Shown: positions 38,062 to 49,539 of the stretch, piece after piece
How positions within the stretch are numbered: the first letter of the stretch is position 1
How the letters are laid out: every line of letters begins with the position of its first letter
From: Legionella qingyii
GTDB lineage: Bacteria > Pseudomonadota > Gammaproteobacteria > Legionellales > Legionellaceae
DNA length: 64,000 bases
Reading direction: 5' to 3'
Assembly: GCF_003184185.1 (NCBI RefSeq)
Contig: NZ_QHJG01000007.1
Span: forward strand, 100,159 to 164,158
Position numbers and translations under genes: made by a program
Notes under the pieces: generated by a model
What the model was told of the DNA's origin: nothing
What the model saw: the letters and a program-made list of their open reading frames with translations, nothing else
The model's database searches: none

Positions 38062-38562
38062 ATGAAAAAAGCATATCAACTTATTAAATACTACGTACGC
38101 AGTTTTCTTTTAATAGAATTATTGCAGGGTTTAAAGTTAACTGGTAAATATTTTTTTAAGAAAAAAATAACCGTACAGTTTCCAGAGGAACAGACTCCAA
38201 TTTCACCTCGCTTTAGAGGAGCACTTGCGTTACGCCGTTATCCTAATGGTGAAGAACGATGCATTGCTTGTAAATTATGTGAAGCAGTTTGTCCTGCACT
38301 GGCTATAACCATAGAGTCAGAACCACGTGAAGACGGATCTCGTCGCACAACAAGGTATGATATTGATGTATTTAAATGCATTAATTGCGGCTTATGTGAA
38401 GAATCATGTCCTGTAGATTCCATCGTAGTGACACCGGTGCATCATTATCATGTTAGTGAACGCGGTCAAAATATTATGACAAAAGAAAAGCTCTTGGCAC
38501 TTGGCGATTTGTTGGAGCCTAAACTTGCGGCAGATAGAGCTGCTGATGAAAAATACCGATAA
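38062..38562 (+). CDS. nuoI: NADH-quinone oxidoreductase subunit I
   Basis: A 166-residue ferredoxin-like subunit with two [4Fe-4S] clusters (N6a and N6b). The ligand sets are [16 protein letters not shown] and [16 protein letters not shown]. An N-terminal amphipathic/hydrophobic helix ([18 protein letters not shown]) anchors it to the membrane arm. It lies within the nuo operon. Confidence 0.97.
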   Translation: MKKAYQLIKYYVRSFLLIELLQGLKLTGKYFFKKKITVQFPEEQTPISPRFRGALALRRYPNGEERCIACKLCEAVCPALAITIESEPREDGSRRTTRYDIDVFKCINCGLCEESCPVDSIVVTPVHHYHVSERGQNIMTKEKLLALGDLLEPKLAADRAADEKYR

Positions 38563-38573
38563 CGGGGTGCAGT

Positions 38574-39218
38574 ATGCATGAATTATTAGTTCAAACTATT
38601 TTCTATATTTTTGCGGCTATAGCCGTAGGCGCTGCCTTTATGGTCATTATTCAAGATAATCCAGTACGCAGCGTTTTATTTCTTGTACTTACATTCTTTG
38701 CAAGTGCCGTATTATGGATACTTGCCGAGGCGGAGTTTCTGGCACTGATTTTGGTACTGGTATATGTAGGGGCGGTCATGACACTGTTCCTGTTCGTCGT
38801 GATGATGCTTAACATTGATGTTGAAGTAATTAAAAACCATTATAGACGCTATTTACCATTCGGTTTAATTCTTGTTGCTTTGTTAACGGGACTTTTAATG
38901 GTATCTATTCCTGCAGGTACGTTTAAGTCGAATGTTGAAACTCAGAGCAACACTACAATAAGTACACAGTTATTTGAGGTAACACAAAACAATCCTGATG
39001 CAACTCGCTCAAATACTGAAGCCTTGGGCATGGTTCTATATACTGATTATTTACTGGCTTTTGAGATTGCAGCTGTTCTGTTATTAATTGCAATTATTTC
39101 AGCAATTACCCTAGTACATAGAGGTCCCAGAAAATCGAAAAGACAGGATGTGAAACAACAGATTCTGACAAGTAGAAATGATCGGGTTGAATTAATTAAT
39201 ATGAAAGCAGAAAAATAA
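38574..39218 (+). CDS. nuoJ: NADH-quinone oxidoreductase subunit J
   Basis: A 214-residue membrane subunit with five hydrophobic helices. The conserved TM3 region [28 protein letters not shown], with its pi-bulge glycine/tyrosine, is clear. The C-terminal tail of about 40 residues is basic. It lies within the nuo operon, 16 bases before nuoK. Confidence 0.96.
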   Translation: MHELLVQTIFYIFAAIAVGAAFMVIIQDNPVRSVLFLVLTFFASAVLWILAEAEFLALILVLVYVGAVMTLFLFVVMMLNIDVEVIKNHYRRYLPFGLILVALLTGLLMVSIPAGTFKSNVETQSNTTISTQLFEVTQNNPDATRSNTEALGMVLYTDYLLAFEIAAVLLLIAIISAITLVHRGPRKSKRQDVKQQILTSRNDRVELINMKAEK

Positions 39219-39234
39219 TGTTGGGGAATTCTAT

Positions 39235-39540
39235 ATGATACCTGTTAATAATTACCTAATTCTGGGGGCAATTTTATTCGGTTTTGGTCTTATTGGCATA
39301 ATGATGAATCGTAGAAATATCATCTTATTGCTGGTATGCATCGAATTGATGTTACTTGCAGTGAATACTAATTTTGTCGCATTTTCACATTATTATAACG
39401 AAATTAGCGGTCAAGTTTATGTCTTTTTTATTTTAACGGTTGCTGCAGCAGAGGCAGCAATAGGATTAGCCATAGTGATGTTGCTTTTTAGAAATAGAGG
39501 TAACATTGACGTAGATAAGATGAATCATTTAAAAGGTTAA
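39235..39540 (+). CDS. nuoK: NADH-quinone oxidoreductase subunit K
   Basis: A 101-residue membrane subunit with three helices (MrpC-like). The proton-path glutamates are visible in [13 protein letters not shown] and [13 protein letters not shown]. The length matches the family exactly (E. coli 100). It is followed after 4 bases by nuoL. Confidence 0.97.
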   Translation: MIPVNNYLILGAILFGFGLIGIMMNRRNIILLLVCIELMLLAVNTNFVAFSHYYNEISGQVYVFFILTVAAAEAAIGLAIVMLLFRNRGNIDVDKMNHLKG

Positions 39541-39544
39541 CATT

Positions 39545-41518
39545 GTGAGTATCCAACAACTTTGTCTAATAATCGTTTTAACTCCCTTGGCTGGCTCCAT
39601 CATTGCTGGTTTTTTCCGTAATCAAATAGGACGAGCCGGAGCACATTCAGCTACTATCTTAGGCGTTACAATATCGTTTATTGCCTCGCTCTATGTAGCT
39701 TGGCAAGTCTTTACTGGCGCCATGCCAACTGAGAGCACAGTTCTATATCATTGGGCAACTGGTGGTTTAATCCTTCCATTTGAATTTAATATTGGTTTTC
39801 TGATCGATCCTTTAAGTGTCGTGATGCTCGTGACTGTAAATTTTGTCTCTTTGTTGGTGCATATTTACAGTATTGGCTATATGGCTGATGACGATGGGTA
39901 CCAGCGCTTTTTTAGCTATATTTCGCTGTTTACTTTTATGATGCTGATGTTAGTCAGTGCCAATAATTTCTTGCAATTATTCTTTGGCTGGGAAGGTGTC
40001 GGTCTCGTTTCTTATTTGCTTATCGGTTTTTGGTATCAAAAGGAATCAGCTATTGAAGGTAGCCTTAAAGCATTTATCGTCAACCGTGTGGGCGACTTCG
40101 GTTTCCTAATAGGTATTGCACTGGTATTTGCTTACACTGGAAGTATCGATTATGAAACTGTATTCAAGAGTGTTAATTATCTTGCAAGTCAAAATATTGA
40201 GCTATTTCAAGGCCACCCTTGGTCTTTAGTCACGGTAATTTGTTTGGCTTTATATGTTGGTGCTATGGGTAAATCGGCACAAGTACCGCTGCATGTATGG
40301 TTACCTGAATCGATGGAAGGTCCGACACCTATTTCTGCATTGATTCATGCTGCAACCATGGTTACTGCTGGGGTATTTATGATTGCACGTATTTCACCTC
40401 TGATCGAATTTTCCACAACAGCATTGAGCGTAGTTTTGGTTATTGGCGCAACAGGAGCACTCTTTACAGGAATCCTGGCACTTACAATGAACGATATTAA
40501 ACGTGTAGTCGCCTATTCAACACTATCTCAATTAGGATATATGATGGTTGGAATGGGTGCTTCAGCATATAGTGCAGGGATGTTTCATCTTCTTACTCAT
40601 GCATGTTTTAAAGCACTTTTATTCTTAGGTGCTGGTTCTGTAATTATCGGAATGCATCATGAACAAGACATGCGGAAAATGGGTGGTTTATGGAAAAAAA
40701 TGCCAATTACTTATGTAACCTTTGTTATTGGTTCTCTAGCTCTGTGCGCTATTCCTCCACTAGCAGGGTTTTATTCAAAGGATACAATTATTGAAGCGGT
40801 ACAATTGTCACAGATTCCAGGAAGTGGTTATTCCTATTTCTGTGTTGTTCTTGGCGCGGGTGTTACTGCGATGTATACCTTTAGATCTTTGTTTATGACG
40901 TTTCATGGTAAACCTCGCATGGATGAACATACTTTAAGTCATGTTCATGAATCACCATGGGTAGTTTGGTTGCCACTTGTTCTACTTGCTATTCCTTCAA
41001 TTATTTTAGGCTACATATTGTATATGCCTATGCTATTTGATAATCCATCCATTTTAAGCTCATCTTTATTTATACTTCCTCAACATAATGTGTTGGCAGA
41101 GCTTGCGCACGAAATTACATCACCTTTTGCAAGTATGATGCATTCGATATACTCGCTCACTTTTTGGATTACTTTGGCGGGAATTGCGATTGCCTGGCTC
41201 TGTTATATAGCTGTACCATCGATTCCAGGCTATTTAGCACGTCGTTTTTCACTCATCTATAAAATACTCGTTAATAAATATGGATTTGATGCATTTAACA
41301 ATTTAGTTTTTGTAAAAGGTTCTAAGGGGATAGGAACTGTATTTTACAGTGTGGGTGATCAGAAATTGATCGATGGGATGGTTGTGAATGGCAGCAGTCG
41401 ACTCGTTAGATGGTTATCAGCTAAAGGTCGCGCTATACAAAGTGGTTATCTGTATCATTATGCTGCAGTAATGATTTTTGGATTGCTTGGATTTTTATGC
41501 TGGTTGATACTCGGCTGA
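39545..41518 (+). CDS. nuoL: NADH-quinone oxidoreductase subunit L (proton-pumping)
   Basis: A 657-residue antiporter-like subunit with about 14 core helices and the C-terminal long lateral helix. It carries the essential TM5 glutamate in FFGWEGVGLVSYLLIGFW, the TM7 lysine in YVGAMGKSAQVPLHVWLPESMEGPTPISALIHAATMV (read piecewise), and ITYVTFVIGSLAL further on. The start is a GTG 4 bases after nuoK. Length is typical (E. coli 613). Confidence 0.96.
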   Translation: MSIQQLCLIIVLTPLAGSIIAGFFRNQIGRAGAHSATILGVTISFIASLYVAWQVFTGAMPTESTVLYHWATGGLILPFEFNIGFLIDPLSVVMLVTVNFVSLLVHIYSIGYMADDDGYQRFFSYISLFTFMMLMLVSANNFLQLFFGWEGVGLVSYLLIGFWYQKESAIEGSLKAFIVNRVGDFGFLIGIALVFAYTGSIDYETVFKSVNYLASQNIELFQGHPWSLVTVICLALYVGAMGKSAQVPLHVWLPESMEGPTPISALIHAATMVTAGVFMIARISPLIEFSTTALSVVLVIGATGALFTGILALTMNDIKRVVAYSTLSQLGYMMVGMGASAYSAGMFHLLTHACFKALLFLGAGSVIIGMHHEQDMRKMGGLWKKMPITYVTFVIGSLALCAIPPLAGFYSKDTIIEAVQLSQIPGSGYSYFCVVLGAGVTAMYTFRSLFMTFHGKPRMDEHTLSHVHESPWVVWLPLVLLAIPSIILGYILYMPMLFDNPSILSSSLFILPQHNVLAELAHEITSPFASMMHSIYSLTFWITLAGIAIAWLCYIAVPSIPGYLARRFSLIYKILVNKYGFDAFNNLVFVKGSKGIGTVFYSVGDQKLIDGMVVNGSSRLVRWLSAKGRAIQSGYLYHYAAVMIFGLLGFLCWLILG

Positions 41519-41533
41519 ATATAGGGTGAAGGT

Positions 41534-43039
41534 ATGCATTATTTGCTCAATTTACTAATTTGGTTGCCAGTAATAGGCGGTGTTTTTGTTCTTCTCGCTG
41601 GAGATGATCGTAGCCCGAATATTTCGCGTTATTTGGCATTGTTTACCGTAATACTTTGTTTGCTACTGTGTATCCCTCTTGTTGCAGGCTTTGATCCTAA
41701 AGTATTAGGAATGCAATATTTGGAGGAATTCTCATGGATGCCAGCACTAGGCATTAGCTATAGCTTAGGTATCGATGGTATGTCCTTACTCCTAATAGTG
41801 CTTAGTATATTTACGAATTTAGTGGTGATACTGGCAACTTGGGAAAGTATTACTAACCGCGTCTCTCAATATTTAGCTGCATTTTTGATTATGCAGGGAC
41901 TTTTAGTTGGAGTTTTCTCTGCATTAGATGCGATTTTATTTTACATCTTCTGGGAAGCAACGCTAATACCTATGTATCTGATTATTGGTATTTGGGGATC
42001 AGAGAATCGAGTTTATGCAGCGATTAAATTTTTCCTATATACCTTTTTAGGTTCCGTACTTATGTTAGCTAGCTTTTTATACATGGGCTATATCGCGGGC
42101 TCATTTAGTATAGAAGCGTTTTATGCAATTAAACTAAGTATGACAGCTCAAACATTGATCTTCATTGCATTTTTCCTTGGTTTTGCAATCAAAATCCCGA
42201 TGTTTCCAGTACATACTTGGTTGCCTGATGCCCATACTGAGGCTCCGGCGGGCGGCTCGGTTGTATTGGCTGCTATTTTGTTAAAACTCGGAGCTTACGG
42301 ATTTATCCGATTCTCTTTACCCATTGTTCCAGATGCATGTAGTCGCTATGCAGGGATTATGATTGCCTTATCTTTAATCGCGATTGTTTATATTGCATTG
42401 GTCGCAATTATTCAAAAAGATATGAAGCGATTAATTGCATATTCTTCAATTTCACACATGGGATTTGTGACATTGGGCAGTTTTGCTATTTTTGCGATTG
42501 CAAAACAATCTGGATTAAGCGCAGCTGGCCTAATCTTAGAGGGTGCAATTGTAGTCATGATTTCACATGCGTTTGTCTCAAGTGCACTTTTCGCTGGTGT
42601 TGGTTTTATCTATGATCGTATGCATACCCGACGTTTAGCAGATTTCGGAGGGATTGTGAATACAATGCCAATATTTGCATCTTTTTTCATGCTGTTCTGT
42701 ATGGCAAATGCGGGTTTACCAGGAACCTCCGGTTTTGTTGGTGAATTTATGGTAATTCTAGGGTCACTTAAAGCCGGTTTTTGGGTAACATTTTGGGCTG
42801 CAACCACACTTATAACTGCAGCAGGTTATAATCTTTGGATGTATAAAAGAGTAATTTTTGGACCTATAGCAAATGAAAAAGTTGCAGAACTAAAAGATCT
42901 TTCGGGCTATGAGTTAAGTGCTTATATCTTACTTGCTTTGATGGTTATCGCCATGGGTGTTTATCCCAAGCCGTTTCTAGAGTACATCCATCAAACAGTA
43001 AGCCATACTCTGGCATTAGCAAGTCAATCAAAATTGTAA
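41534..43039 (+). CDS. nuoM: NADH-quinone oxidoreductase subunit M (proton-pumping)
   Basis: A 501-residue antiporter-like subunit with about 14 helices. The TM5 glutamate is in LFYIFWEATLIPMYLIIGIWG. The TM7 lysine region is FLGFAIKIPMFPVHTWLPDAHTEAP, and QKDMKRLIAYSSISHMGF precedes the broken TM12 region. It is co-transcribed with nuoL and nuoN. Confidence 0.96.
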   Translation: MHYLLNLLIWLPVIGGVFVLLAGDDRSPNISRYLALFTVILCLLLCIPLVAGFDPKVLGMQYLEEFSWMPALGISYSLGIDGMSLLLIVLSIFTNLVVILATWESITNRVSQYLAAFLIMQGLLVGVFSALDAILFYIFWEATLIPMYLIIGIWGSENRVYAAIKFFLYTFLGSVLMLASFLYMGYIAGSFSIEAFYAIKLSMTAQTLIFIAFFLGFAIKIPMFPVHTWLPDAHTEAPAGGSVVLAAILLKLGAYGFIRFSLPIVPDACSRYAGIMIALSLIAIVYIALVAIIQKDMKRLIAYSSISHMGFVTLGSFAIFAIAKQSGLSAAGLILEGAIVVMISHAFVSSALFAGVGFIYDRMHTRRLADFGGIVNTMPIFASFFMLFCMANAGLPGTSGFVGEFMVILGSLKAGFWVTFWAATTLITAAGYNLWMYKRVIFGPIANEKVAELKDLSGYELSAYILLALMVIAMGVYPKPFLEYIHQTVSHTLALASQSKL

Positions 43040-43054
43040 TCAAGGTTAACCAAT

Positions 43055-44497
43055 ATGACAGCATTACTTGAAAATATCCATGTAGCCATTCCGGAAATGA
43101 TTGTGCTCGCCACCGCATGCATTGCATTGCTTGCTGATCTATTTTTACGGCATCGGTATAAATCAGTTTCTTATTTCATCTCCTGTGTAGGTTTAGTTTT
43201 AGCTGCTGTTGTTAGTTTTCTTTATATTGGTATGTATAAAATTATTACACTCAATGGCTTATTCATTAGTGATGATATTGCCAATTTAATGAAATTTTTT
43301 ATATACATTAGTGTGTTGCTGAGCTTTATCTATTCAAAAAATTATATAGATGAGCGTCAGATGCCTTCTGGTGATTACTATATTTTAGGATTGTTTTCTA
43401 CTTTAGGGATGATGCTTCTTGTTTCAGCACATTCGCTGCTTACGATTTTCCTTGGTTTGGAATTATTATCATTGCCCTTATATGCAATGACTGCTATTCG
43501 CAGAACAGATAGTGATGCTTCTGAAGCAGCAATGAAGTACTTTGTAATGGGGTCGATTGCTTCCGCAATGCTTTTATATGGTATTTCCCTAATTTACGGG
43601 GCAACTGGAAAACTGGATTTACTCGAAGTGGCTAATGTTATTGCCGCGAACTGGCAACAACAAAGTACGCTGCTCGCTTTTGCGATGGTTTTTATCCTCT
43701 GCGGGGTTGCTTTTAAATTAGCAGCAGTTCCCTTTCATATGTGGGCACCAGATGTATACCAGGGAGCACCGACTTCAGTTACTTTATTTATTAGTGCTGC
43801 ACCCAAAGTCGCTGCACTTGGTATGGCTTTTAGATTACTGACAATTGGCCTAGTAGATATTAGTTCACAGTGGCAACAAATTTTGTTGGTAATTACTTTA
43901 CTCTCCACAGGTTTGGGAAATTTATTTGCAGTAGTCCAAACCAGTATTAAACGTTTATTAGCTTATTCTGCTATATCGCATATTGGATACGCTTTATTTG
44001 GTATTTTGGCAGCGACTGCATCAGGATATTCCTCTGCTCTTTATTATATTTTAGTTTACTCAATTACTTCAGCTGCAGCCTTTGGTTTAATTGTATTAAT
44101 GTCTAACCACGGGATGGAAATAGATAACGTTGATGACTTAAAAGGGCTTAACAAAAGAAATCCTTGGCTCGCATTTATGATGCTAATTATTATGTTTTCT
44201 CTAGCAGGAGTTCCGCCTACGGTTGGTTTCTTTACAAAATTGCTTGTGCTGAAGGCGTTGGTCGATGCTCAAATGACATGGGTTGCGGTAGTAGGGCTAT
44301 TTTTTACAGTAATTGGAGCTTATTACTATTTAAGAATTGTTAAAATCATGTATTTTGATAAACCGACACACACTGACCCTGTGGTTATGAATAAAGGAAA
44401 TGTCTTAGTGCTTTCACTGAATTGTTTATCATTAATTTATTTAGGTATTTTTCCAGGTACCTTAATTGTAGCTTGTATGAATGCTTTCGGCTCTTAA
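43055..44497 (+). CDS. nuoN: NADH-quinone oxidoreductase subunit N (proton-pumping)
   Basis: A 480-residue antiporter-like subunit, last gene of the nuo operon. Characteristic blocks are [18 protein letters not shown] (TM5 Glu), [22 protein letters not shown] (TM7 Lys) and [19 protein letters not shown]. Length is near E. coli NuoN (485). A long hairpin follows 17 bases after the stop and probably marks the operon end. Confidence 0.96.
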   Translation: MTALLENIHVAIPEMIVLATACIALLADLFLRHRYKSVSYFISCVGLVLAAVVSFLYIGMYKIITLNGLFISDDIANLMKFFIYISVLLSFIYSKNYIDERQMPSGDYYILGLFSTLGMMLLVSAHSLLTIFLGLELLSLPLYAMTAIRRTDSDASEAAMKYFVMGSIASAMLLYGISLIYGATGKLDLLEVANVIAANWQQQSTLLAFAMVFILCGVAFKLAAVPFHMWAPDVYQGAPTSVTLFISAAPKVAALGMAFRLLTIGLVDISSQWQQILLVITLLSTGLGNLFAVVQTSIKRLLAYSAISHIGYALFGILAATASGYSSALYYILVYSITSAAAFGLIVLMSNHGMEIDNVDDLKGLNKRNPWLAFMMLIIMFSLAGVPPTVGFFTKLLVLKALVDAQMTWVAVVGLFFTVIGAYYYLRIVKIMYFDKPTHTDPVVMNKGNVLVLSLNCLSLIYLGIFPGTLIVACMNAFGS

Positions 44498-44513
44498 AAT
44501 TGTTCAAACTTTG

Positions 44514-44551
44514 TTCTGCATTAGATAAAAAACCATTTTTTTGATGCAGAA
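44514..44551 (+). terminator. Hairpin at the end of the nuo operon
   Basis: TTCTGCAT (44514-44521) and ATGCAGAA (44544-44551) are perfect arms. The interior adds an A6/T7 pairing, making a long hairpin. It is not followed by a clean T-run, so efficiency is uncertain, but its place between nuoN and the initiator-tRNA promoter fits a transcription end. Confidence 0.5.
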
Positions 44552-44584
44552 TACATATTTATTTACATTCTTGAACGAAAGTAC

Positions 44585-44613
44585 TTGCTAAGAGTACAGA
44601 CTCTCAGTATACT
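44585..44613 (+). promoter_or_regulatory. Sigma70 promoter of the initiator tRNA
   Basis: TTGCTA (44585-44590), 17 bases, then TATACT (44608-44613). Transcription would start near 44620, a few bases before the tRNA 5' end. Confidence 0.7.
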
Positions 44614-44626
44614 TGCCATCAGTTGA

Positions 44627-44703
<77 letters not shown>

Positions 44704-44712
44704 CTTATTAAG

Positions 44713-44735
44713 AACCCCATTTATGGGGTTTTTTA
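44713..44735 (+). terminator. Rho-independent terminator after tRNA-fMet
   Basis: AACCCCA (44713-44719) pairs perfectly with TGGGGTT (44724-44730) and is followed by TTTT-A-TT. It is only 9 bases after the tRNA CCA, so most transcripts should end before rimP. Confidence 0.85.
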
Positions 44736-44874
44736 TTATGTACAATTTGTAACTGCACTAAAATCAGTAGTAGCCAGTGAAGCAAAGATCAGCTCGGAAA
44801 TAATTGTTTTAGAGAAATCACTTCCAGAGCCTAGCTCTTTCCCGAACTTAGGTTACTATATCGTATTTGTATTA

Positions 44875-44893
44875 GGCATTCGTGCCCTTTTTT
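44875..44893 (+). promoter_or_regulatory. Possible attenuator hairpin in the rimP-nusA leader
   Basis: GGCA-TTCG-TGCC (44875-44886) is followed, after one C, by six T residues (44888-44893), ending 13 bases before the rimP ATG. The stem is short (4 bp) but has the form of a small intrinsic terminator. Its position in the leader of an operon that encodes NusA, a termination factor known in E. coli to autoregulate, is suggestive. Confidence 0.35.
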
Positions 44894-44906
44894 GTTTGTT
44901 AATACT

Positions 44907-45350
44907 ATGATACAAGATGAATTGGAACATTTATTAGCTCCTACAATTAATGATATGGGCTATGAGCTTTGGGGATGCGAGTACCTTTCGCAAGGTAAGC
45001 ATTCTTTATTGCGTATATACATTGATAAGGCTGATGGAATAGGGATTGAAGACTGCGAAGCAGTAAGTCATCAAGTCAGTGCTCTTCTGGATGTTGAAGA
45101 TCCAATTTCTGGGAATTATAGCTTGGAAGTATCATCACCTGGCATTCCAAGACCTTTATTTAAAAATTGGCAATATCAACGTTATATAGGCCATGAAGTA
45201 CAAATAAAAACTTTTAAGCCAATTGAGGGTAAACGTAAATTACTAGGCACTATTGTCTCAGTATCTGAGAACGCTTTAGTACTCAAAATAAATAATGAAG
45301 ATAAAGAATTACTTTTTTCAAATATTGTGAAAGCAAGTTTGACAGTATAG
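44907..45350 (+). CDS. rimP: Ribosome maturation factor RimP
   Basis: A 147-residue protein for 30S subunit maturation. The core matches the family: [43 protein letters not shown], then [13 protein letters not shown] and a C-terminal SH3-like domain. I start it at ATG 44907, giving the family-typical [20 protein letters not shown]; an upstream TTG at 44892 lies in the leader T-run and has no ribosome-binding site. It is separated from nusA by 11 bases. Confidence 0.94.
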   Translation: MIQDELEHLLAPTINDMGYELWGCEYLSQGKHSLLRIYIDKADGIGIEDCEAVSHQVSALLDVEDPISGNYSLEVSSPGIPRPLFKNWQYQRYIGHEVQIKTFKPIEGKRKLLGTIVSVSENALVLKINNEDKELLFSNIVKASLTV

Positions 45351-45361
45351 AGAGGCGAACA

Positions 45362-46840
45362 ATGAGCAAAGAATTGTTACTGGTTGCAGAAGCGTTATCA
45401 AACGAAAGAGGTGTAAGTAAGGATGTTATTATACTTGCCATTCAGGCTGCATTGGAGTCCGCAACTCGCAAAATCTTTGGTTTAGATATAGGGGTACGAA
45501 TTAAATTAGATCCACGTACAGGTGACTATGAAACCTTTAGATATTGGGATGTAGTCAACGAGGATGAGATAGAGCACCCAGAACGCCAATTAACTGTTGA
45601 ACAAGCAAAAGAGCGTAATCCATCTGCAAACATTAATGATCGTATAGAAGAGTCAATTCCTTCGATTGAATTTGGGAGAATTGAAGCACAAGCCGCTCGT
45701 CAAGTGATTATGCAAAAAGTTAGAGAAGCAGAGCGTGAGCTGGTAATTGATCAATTCAGAAGCAAGCTAGGTCAATTGATTTATGGAACGGTTAAGAAAG
45801 TAACCCGAGATAATATTATTATTGACTTAGGTGGTAAAGCAGAAGCATTCTTGCCACGCACAGAAATGCTTCCACATGAAATGTTTCGACCGAATGACAG
45901 AGTCCGTGCTTATTTATATGAAATCACACCCCAAGCACGTGGACCACAACTATTTGTAAGCCGTACTCGTAATGAAATGCTCATCGAGCTTTTCCGCATT
46001 GAAGTACCTGAAATTGGTGAGAATGTAATTGAAGTGAAAGCTGCTGCACGGGATCCAGGAAATAGAGCCAAAATCGCTGTTAAAACAAACGATGGACGAA
46101 TTGATCCTGTCGGAGCTTGTGTTGGTATGCGCGGGGCTCGGGTTCAAGCCGTTTCTAGCGAACTTGGTGGCGAGCGTGTGGATATTATTTTATGGGATGA
46201 TAATCCTGCTCAATTAGTTATTAATGCGATGGCCCCTGCAGAAATTTCTTCTATTGTTGTTGATGAAGATACTCATACTATGGATCTGGCAGTAGAAAAG
46301 GATCAATTATCGCAGGCAATTGGTCGTAATGGTCAAAACGTTCGTTTAGCAAGCCAATTAACAGGCTGGACTTTGAATGTCATGACTACGGATGAGTTCG
46401 AAAATAAAAATTTGGAAGAATCAAGTAAAATTGTTAAATTATTTACTTCGGCACTGGAAATTGATGAAGAAATTGCTACATTACTAGTAGCGCATGGATT
46501 TTCTTCTCTTGAAGAAATCGCTTATGTTCCCAAAGAAGAATTACTAGCTATTGAGGAGTTCGACGAAGAAATTGTAGAAGAACTAAGAAATAGAGCAAAC
46601 GATAAATTACTCACAATGGCTCTTTCTTCTGGTAAAGAGCTATCTGGTACACCTGACGAATCATTACTCTCAATGGATGGTATGACCGAAGAGTTAGCTA
46701 ATATATTAGCTGCAAAAGGAATTACTTCCATGGAAGATTTAGCTGAGCAATCTGTAGATGAGTTGTTAGAAATTGAAGGAATGACTGAAGAAAAGGCCGG
46801 GGCTTTAATTATGAAGGCCAGAGAACCATGGTTTTTATAA
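45362..46840 (+). CDS. nusA: Transcription termination/antitermination factor NusA
   Basis: A 492-residue RNA-polymerase-associated factor (E. coli 495). Domain order: N-terminal polymerase-binding domain (1-about 130); S1 domain ([23 protein letters not shown]); KH1 and KH2 ([21 protein letters not shown] and [17 protein letters not shown]); and two C-terminal acidic repeats (about 365-420 and 440-490), the Gammaproteobacterial form that contacts alpha-CTD and masks RNA binding. It belongs to the rimP-nusA-infB operon. Confidence 0.97.
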   Translation: MSKELLLVAEALSNERGVSKDVIILAIQAALESATRKIFGLDIGVRIKLDPRTGDYETFRYWDVVNEDEIEHPERQLTVEQAKERNPSANINDRIEESIPSIEFGRIEAQAARQVIMQKVREAERELVIDQFRSKLGQLIYGTVKKVTRDNIIIDLGGKAEAFLPRTEMLPHEMFRPNDRVRAYLYEITPQARGPQLFVSRTRNEMLIELFRIEVPEIGENVIEVKAAARDPGNRAKIAVKTNDGRIDPVGACVGMRGARVQAVSSELGGERVDIILWDDNPAQLVINAMAPAEISSIVVDEDTHTMDLAVEKDQLSQAIGRNGQNVRLASQLTGWTLNVMTTDEFENKNLEESSKIVKLFTSALEIDEEIATLLVAHGFSSLEEIAYVPKEELLAIEEFDEEIVEELRNRANDKLLTMALSSGKELSGTPDESLLSMDGMTEELANILAAKGITSMEDLAEQSVDELLEIEGMTEEKAGALIMKAREPWFL

Positions 46841-46927
46841 AGCCATGGATTTATTATAAATTAATGTAGTGCAAATATGCAGTTTCTTTTTAGGTAAAGA
46901 ATACAGCTGCTGAAAGGGGATTAAAAT

Positions 46928-49537
46928 ATGGCGGATGTGACGGTTAAACAATTAGCTCAAGTCGTTGGTATTCCGGTTGAACGCTTATTGAACCAGTTAC
47001 AGGAAGCAGGGTTATCTTTTACTGATGACCAACAGACTGTGAATGAAGAGCAAAAGCGGATCTTACTCAATCATTTGAAGAGAACCTCTCTGCGTGATGT
47101 GAATGTTTCGCCTGAAAGAATTACTTTAAGACGAAAAAGCTTATCACAAGTCACCGTTGGTCATGATGCTCATAGCGGTAAAACTGTAAACGTTGAAGTA
47201 CGGAAGAAAAAGGTTTTTGTAAAACGTGCCCCAATAGTAGAGCTTCCTGAGGCTGAAGAACCTGTTATGCCGGAAGAAAATCAGGCGATACCTGAACAGC
47301 ATCCCGCTGAAGTTGCTTCTGAGATTCCACCAGTGTCTGAAACACCCATTGAATCAGCTGAGCAAACTGCTGAACCTGTTGAAACAACTGCGGAAACAAA
47401 CGAAGAACCTGTGGTAGAAGAAACGCTACAGGGTGAAAAAAGCGAAGAGATTCTTGAAAACGTAACACCTGAAGTTCTTGAAAGTACAAATGCGATTGAA
47501 AATATGGAAGATATTTCCATAAAAGAAGAGCATAAATTGGAAAAGCAGGCTAAAAAGAAGCATGTAGAGCCAGCAATTGAACCTGATGCAGCAGACTTTA
47601 GAAAGGTTAAGAAAAAGCCCAAATATCAACAAGCATCTTTTGAGCGTGATGACGAAGATCAAGAAGGTCATAGACGTGGTGGGCGCAGTAAATTCAAAAA
47701 GCGTAAAGGTGTAGAGAAGTCCGAAAAACTTAAAGAAGCTGAAGAGTCACTAAAACATGGTTTTGCATTACCAACTTCTCCTGTAGTAAAAGAGGTTTTA
47801 ATACCAGAAACGATTACTGTTGCTGAATTGGCAAAAAGAATGTCTGTAAAAGCTGCAGAAGTAATTAAGGTAATGATGTCTCTTGGTGCAATGGCAACTA
47901 TTAACCAGGTTATAGACCAAGAAACTGCGGTTATCGTGGTTGAAGAAATGGGTCATAAAGCACGCGTTATTAAAGAAGATGCGATTGAAGTGGGATTAGG
48001 TGAGTCGATTACTAAAGGTAGTCGTACTGAGTCCAGAGCACCTGTAGTTACGATTATGGGGCACGTAGATCATGGTAAGACTTCTTTACTGGACTACATT
48101 CGTCGAACCAAAGTAGCTATTGGTGAGGCAGGTGGTATTACACAACATATTGGTGCATACCACGTAAGTACCCCTAAAGGTGATATTACATTCTTAGATA
48201 CCCCTGGCCACGCTGCATTTACAGCAATGAGAGCTCGTGGAGCACAGGCCACTGATATTGTTGTGTTGATCGTTGCTGCTGATGATGGTGTTAAACCACA
48301 AACTATAGAAGCAATTCAACATGCGAAAGCAGCAAAAGTACCAATTATTGTTGCAATTAATAAAATGGATAAGCCAGATGCAGATCCTGAGCGTGTCATG
48401 AACGAATTGACGACACATGAAGTCATTCCAGAAGCTTGGGGTGGTGATACGATGTTTATCAATATCTCTGCTAAATCCGGTATGGGTATTGACGATCTTC
48501 TTGATGCAATATTACTGCAATCCGAAGTTTTAGAACTAACGGCAGTAACTGATGGTGCTGCAAAAGGGGTAGTCATCGAGTCACGCTTGGATAAAGGAAG
48601 AGGTCCTGTAGCAACCGTATTAGTACAAAGTGGAACACTAAATAAAGGCGATATTTTGCTTGCTGGATTCCAGTACGGTCGCGTACGTGCCCTTGTTGGT
48701 GATAATGGAGATATGGTTGATTCTGCTGGACCATCGATTCCAGTTGAAGTGCTTGGCTTATCAGCTATTCCTCATGCTGGAGATGAAGCAGTTGTTGTTC
48801 CTGATGAGAAAAAGGCAAGAGAGGTTGCTTTGTTCCGTCAGGGTAAATTCCGCGATGTAAAACTTGCAAGACGCCAGAAATCAACGATTGAAGGCATTAT
48901 GGAGAATATGGCTGCTGGAGAATCTAAGGTCCTTAATGTGGTACTTAAAGCTGACGTTCAAGGTTCTCTTGAAGCAATTTCAGATGCTTTAGTTAAGTTA
49001 TCTACTGATGAAGTCAAAGTTGAAGTTATTTCAAGTGGTGTGGGTGGTATTACTGAATCAGATGTTCACTTGGCGATAGCATCTAGTGCAATTTTGGTGG
49101 GCTTTAATGTGAGAGCCGATAGCAGTGCGAAGAAATTGGCAGAGCATGAATCAGTTCAGCTACATTATTACAGCGTCATCTACGACATTGTCGATCAGAT
49201 TAAAGGCGCTTTAACTGGCATGCTTGCTCCGCAATTTAAAGAAGAAATTATTGGTATCGCTGAAGTTCGAGATGTGTTTAAATCACCTAAAATTGGTGCG
49301 ATTGCAGGTTGTATGGTTATCGAAGGTGTTATTAAACGTAACAATCCTATTCGCGTACTGCGTGCCAATGTGGTTATCTATGAGGGAACTTTGGAATCTC
49401 TGCGAAGATTTAAAGATGATGTGGTCGAGGTTCGCCAAGGGTTTGAATGTGGTATTGGGGTCAAAAATTACAACGATGTAAAACCAGGTGACCTAATAGA
49501 AGTATATGAAACAGTTGAAATTAAGCGTGATTTATAA
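46928..49537 (+). CDS. infB: Translation initiation factor IF-2
   Basis: An 869-residue GTPase that positions initiator tRNA on the ribosome. It begins with an IF2_N domain (about 1-50). A long Glu/Pro/Val-rich disordered linker (about 100-250) and a second IF2_N (about 295-345) follow. The G domain has [17 protein letters not shown] and NKMDKPD. Domains II-IV end with [25 protein letters not shown] residues (VK-NYNDVK). Near E. coli length (890). rbfA follows after 2 bases. Confidence 0.97.
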   Translation: MADVTVKQLAQVVGIPVERLLNQLQEAGLSFTDDQQTVNEEQKRILLNHLKRTSLRDVNVSPERITLRRKSLSQVTVGHDAHSGKTVNVEVRKKKVFVKRAPIVELPEAEEPVMPEENQAIPEQHPAEVASEIPPVSETPIESAEQTAEPVETTAETNEEPVVEETLQGEKSEEILENVTPEVLESTNAIENMEDISIKEEHKLEKQAKKKHVEPAIEPDAADFRKVKKKPKYQQASFERDDEDQEGHRRGGRSKFKKRKGVEKSEKLKEAEESLKHGFALPTSPVVKEVLIPETITVAELAKRMSVKAAEVIKVMMSLGAMATINQVIDQETAVIVVEEMGHKARVIKEDAIEVGLGESITKGSRTESRAPVVTIMGHVDHGKTSLLDYIRRTKVAIGEAGGITQHIGAYHVSTPKGDITFLDTPGHAAFTAMRARGAQATDIVVLIVAADDGVKPQTIEAIQHAKAAKVPIIVAINKMDKPDADPERVMNELTTHEVIPEAWGGDTMFINISAKSGMGIDDLLDAILLQSEVLELTAVTDGAAKGVVIESRLDKGRGPVATVLVQSGTLNKGDILLAGFQYGRVRALVGDNGDMVDSAGPSIPVEVLGLSAIPHAGDEAVVVPDEKKAREVALFRQGKFRDVKLARRQKSTIEGIMENMAAGESKVLNVVLKADVQGSLEAISDALVKLSTDEVKVEVISSGVGGITESDVHLAIASSAILVGFNVRADSSAKKLAEHESVQLHYYSVIYDIVDQIKGALTGMLAPQFKEEIIGIAEVRDVFKSPKIGAIAGCMVIEGVIKRNNPIRVLRANVVIYEGTLESLRRFKDDVVEVRQGFECGIGVKNYNDVKPGDLIEVYETVEIKRDL

Positions 49538-49539
49538 AG

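Noticed and set aside
29869..44497. Complex I operon as a possible unusual variant
   Set aside because: All 14 subunits are present in the standard order with intact cofactor motifs; separate nuoC and nuoD are normal outside enterobacteria.
47265..47671. Three overlapping minus-strand ORFs inside infB
   Set aside because: They are antisense shadows of the Glu/Pro-rich repeat-like linker of IF-2.
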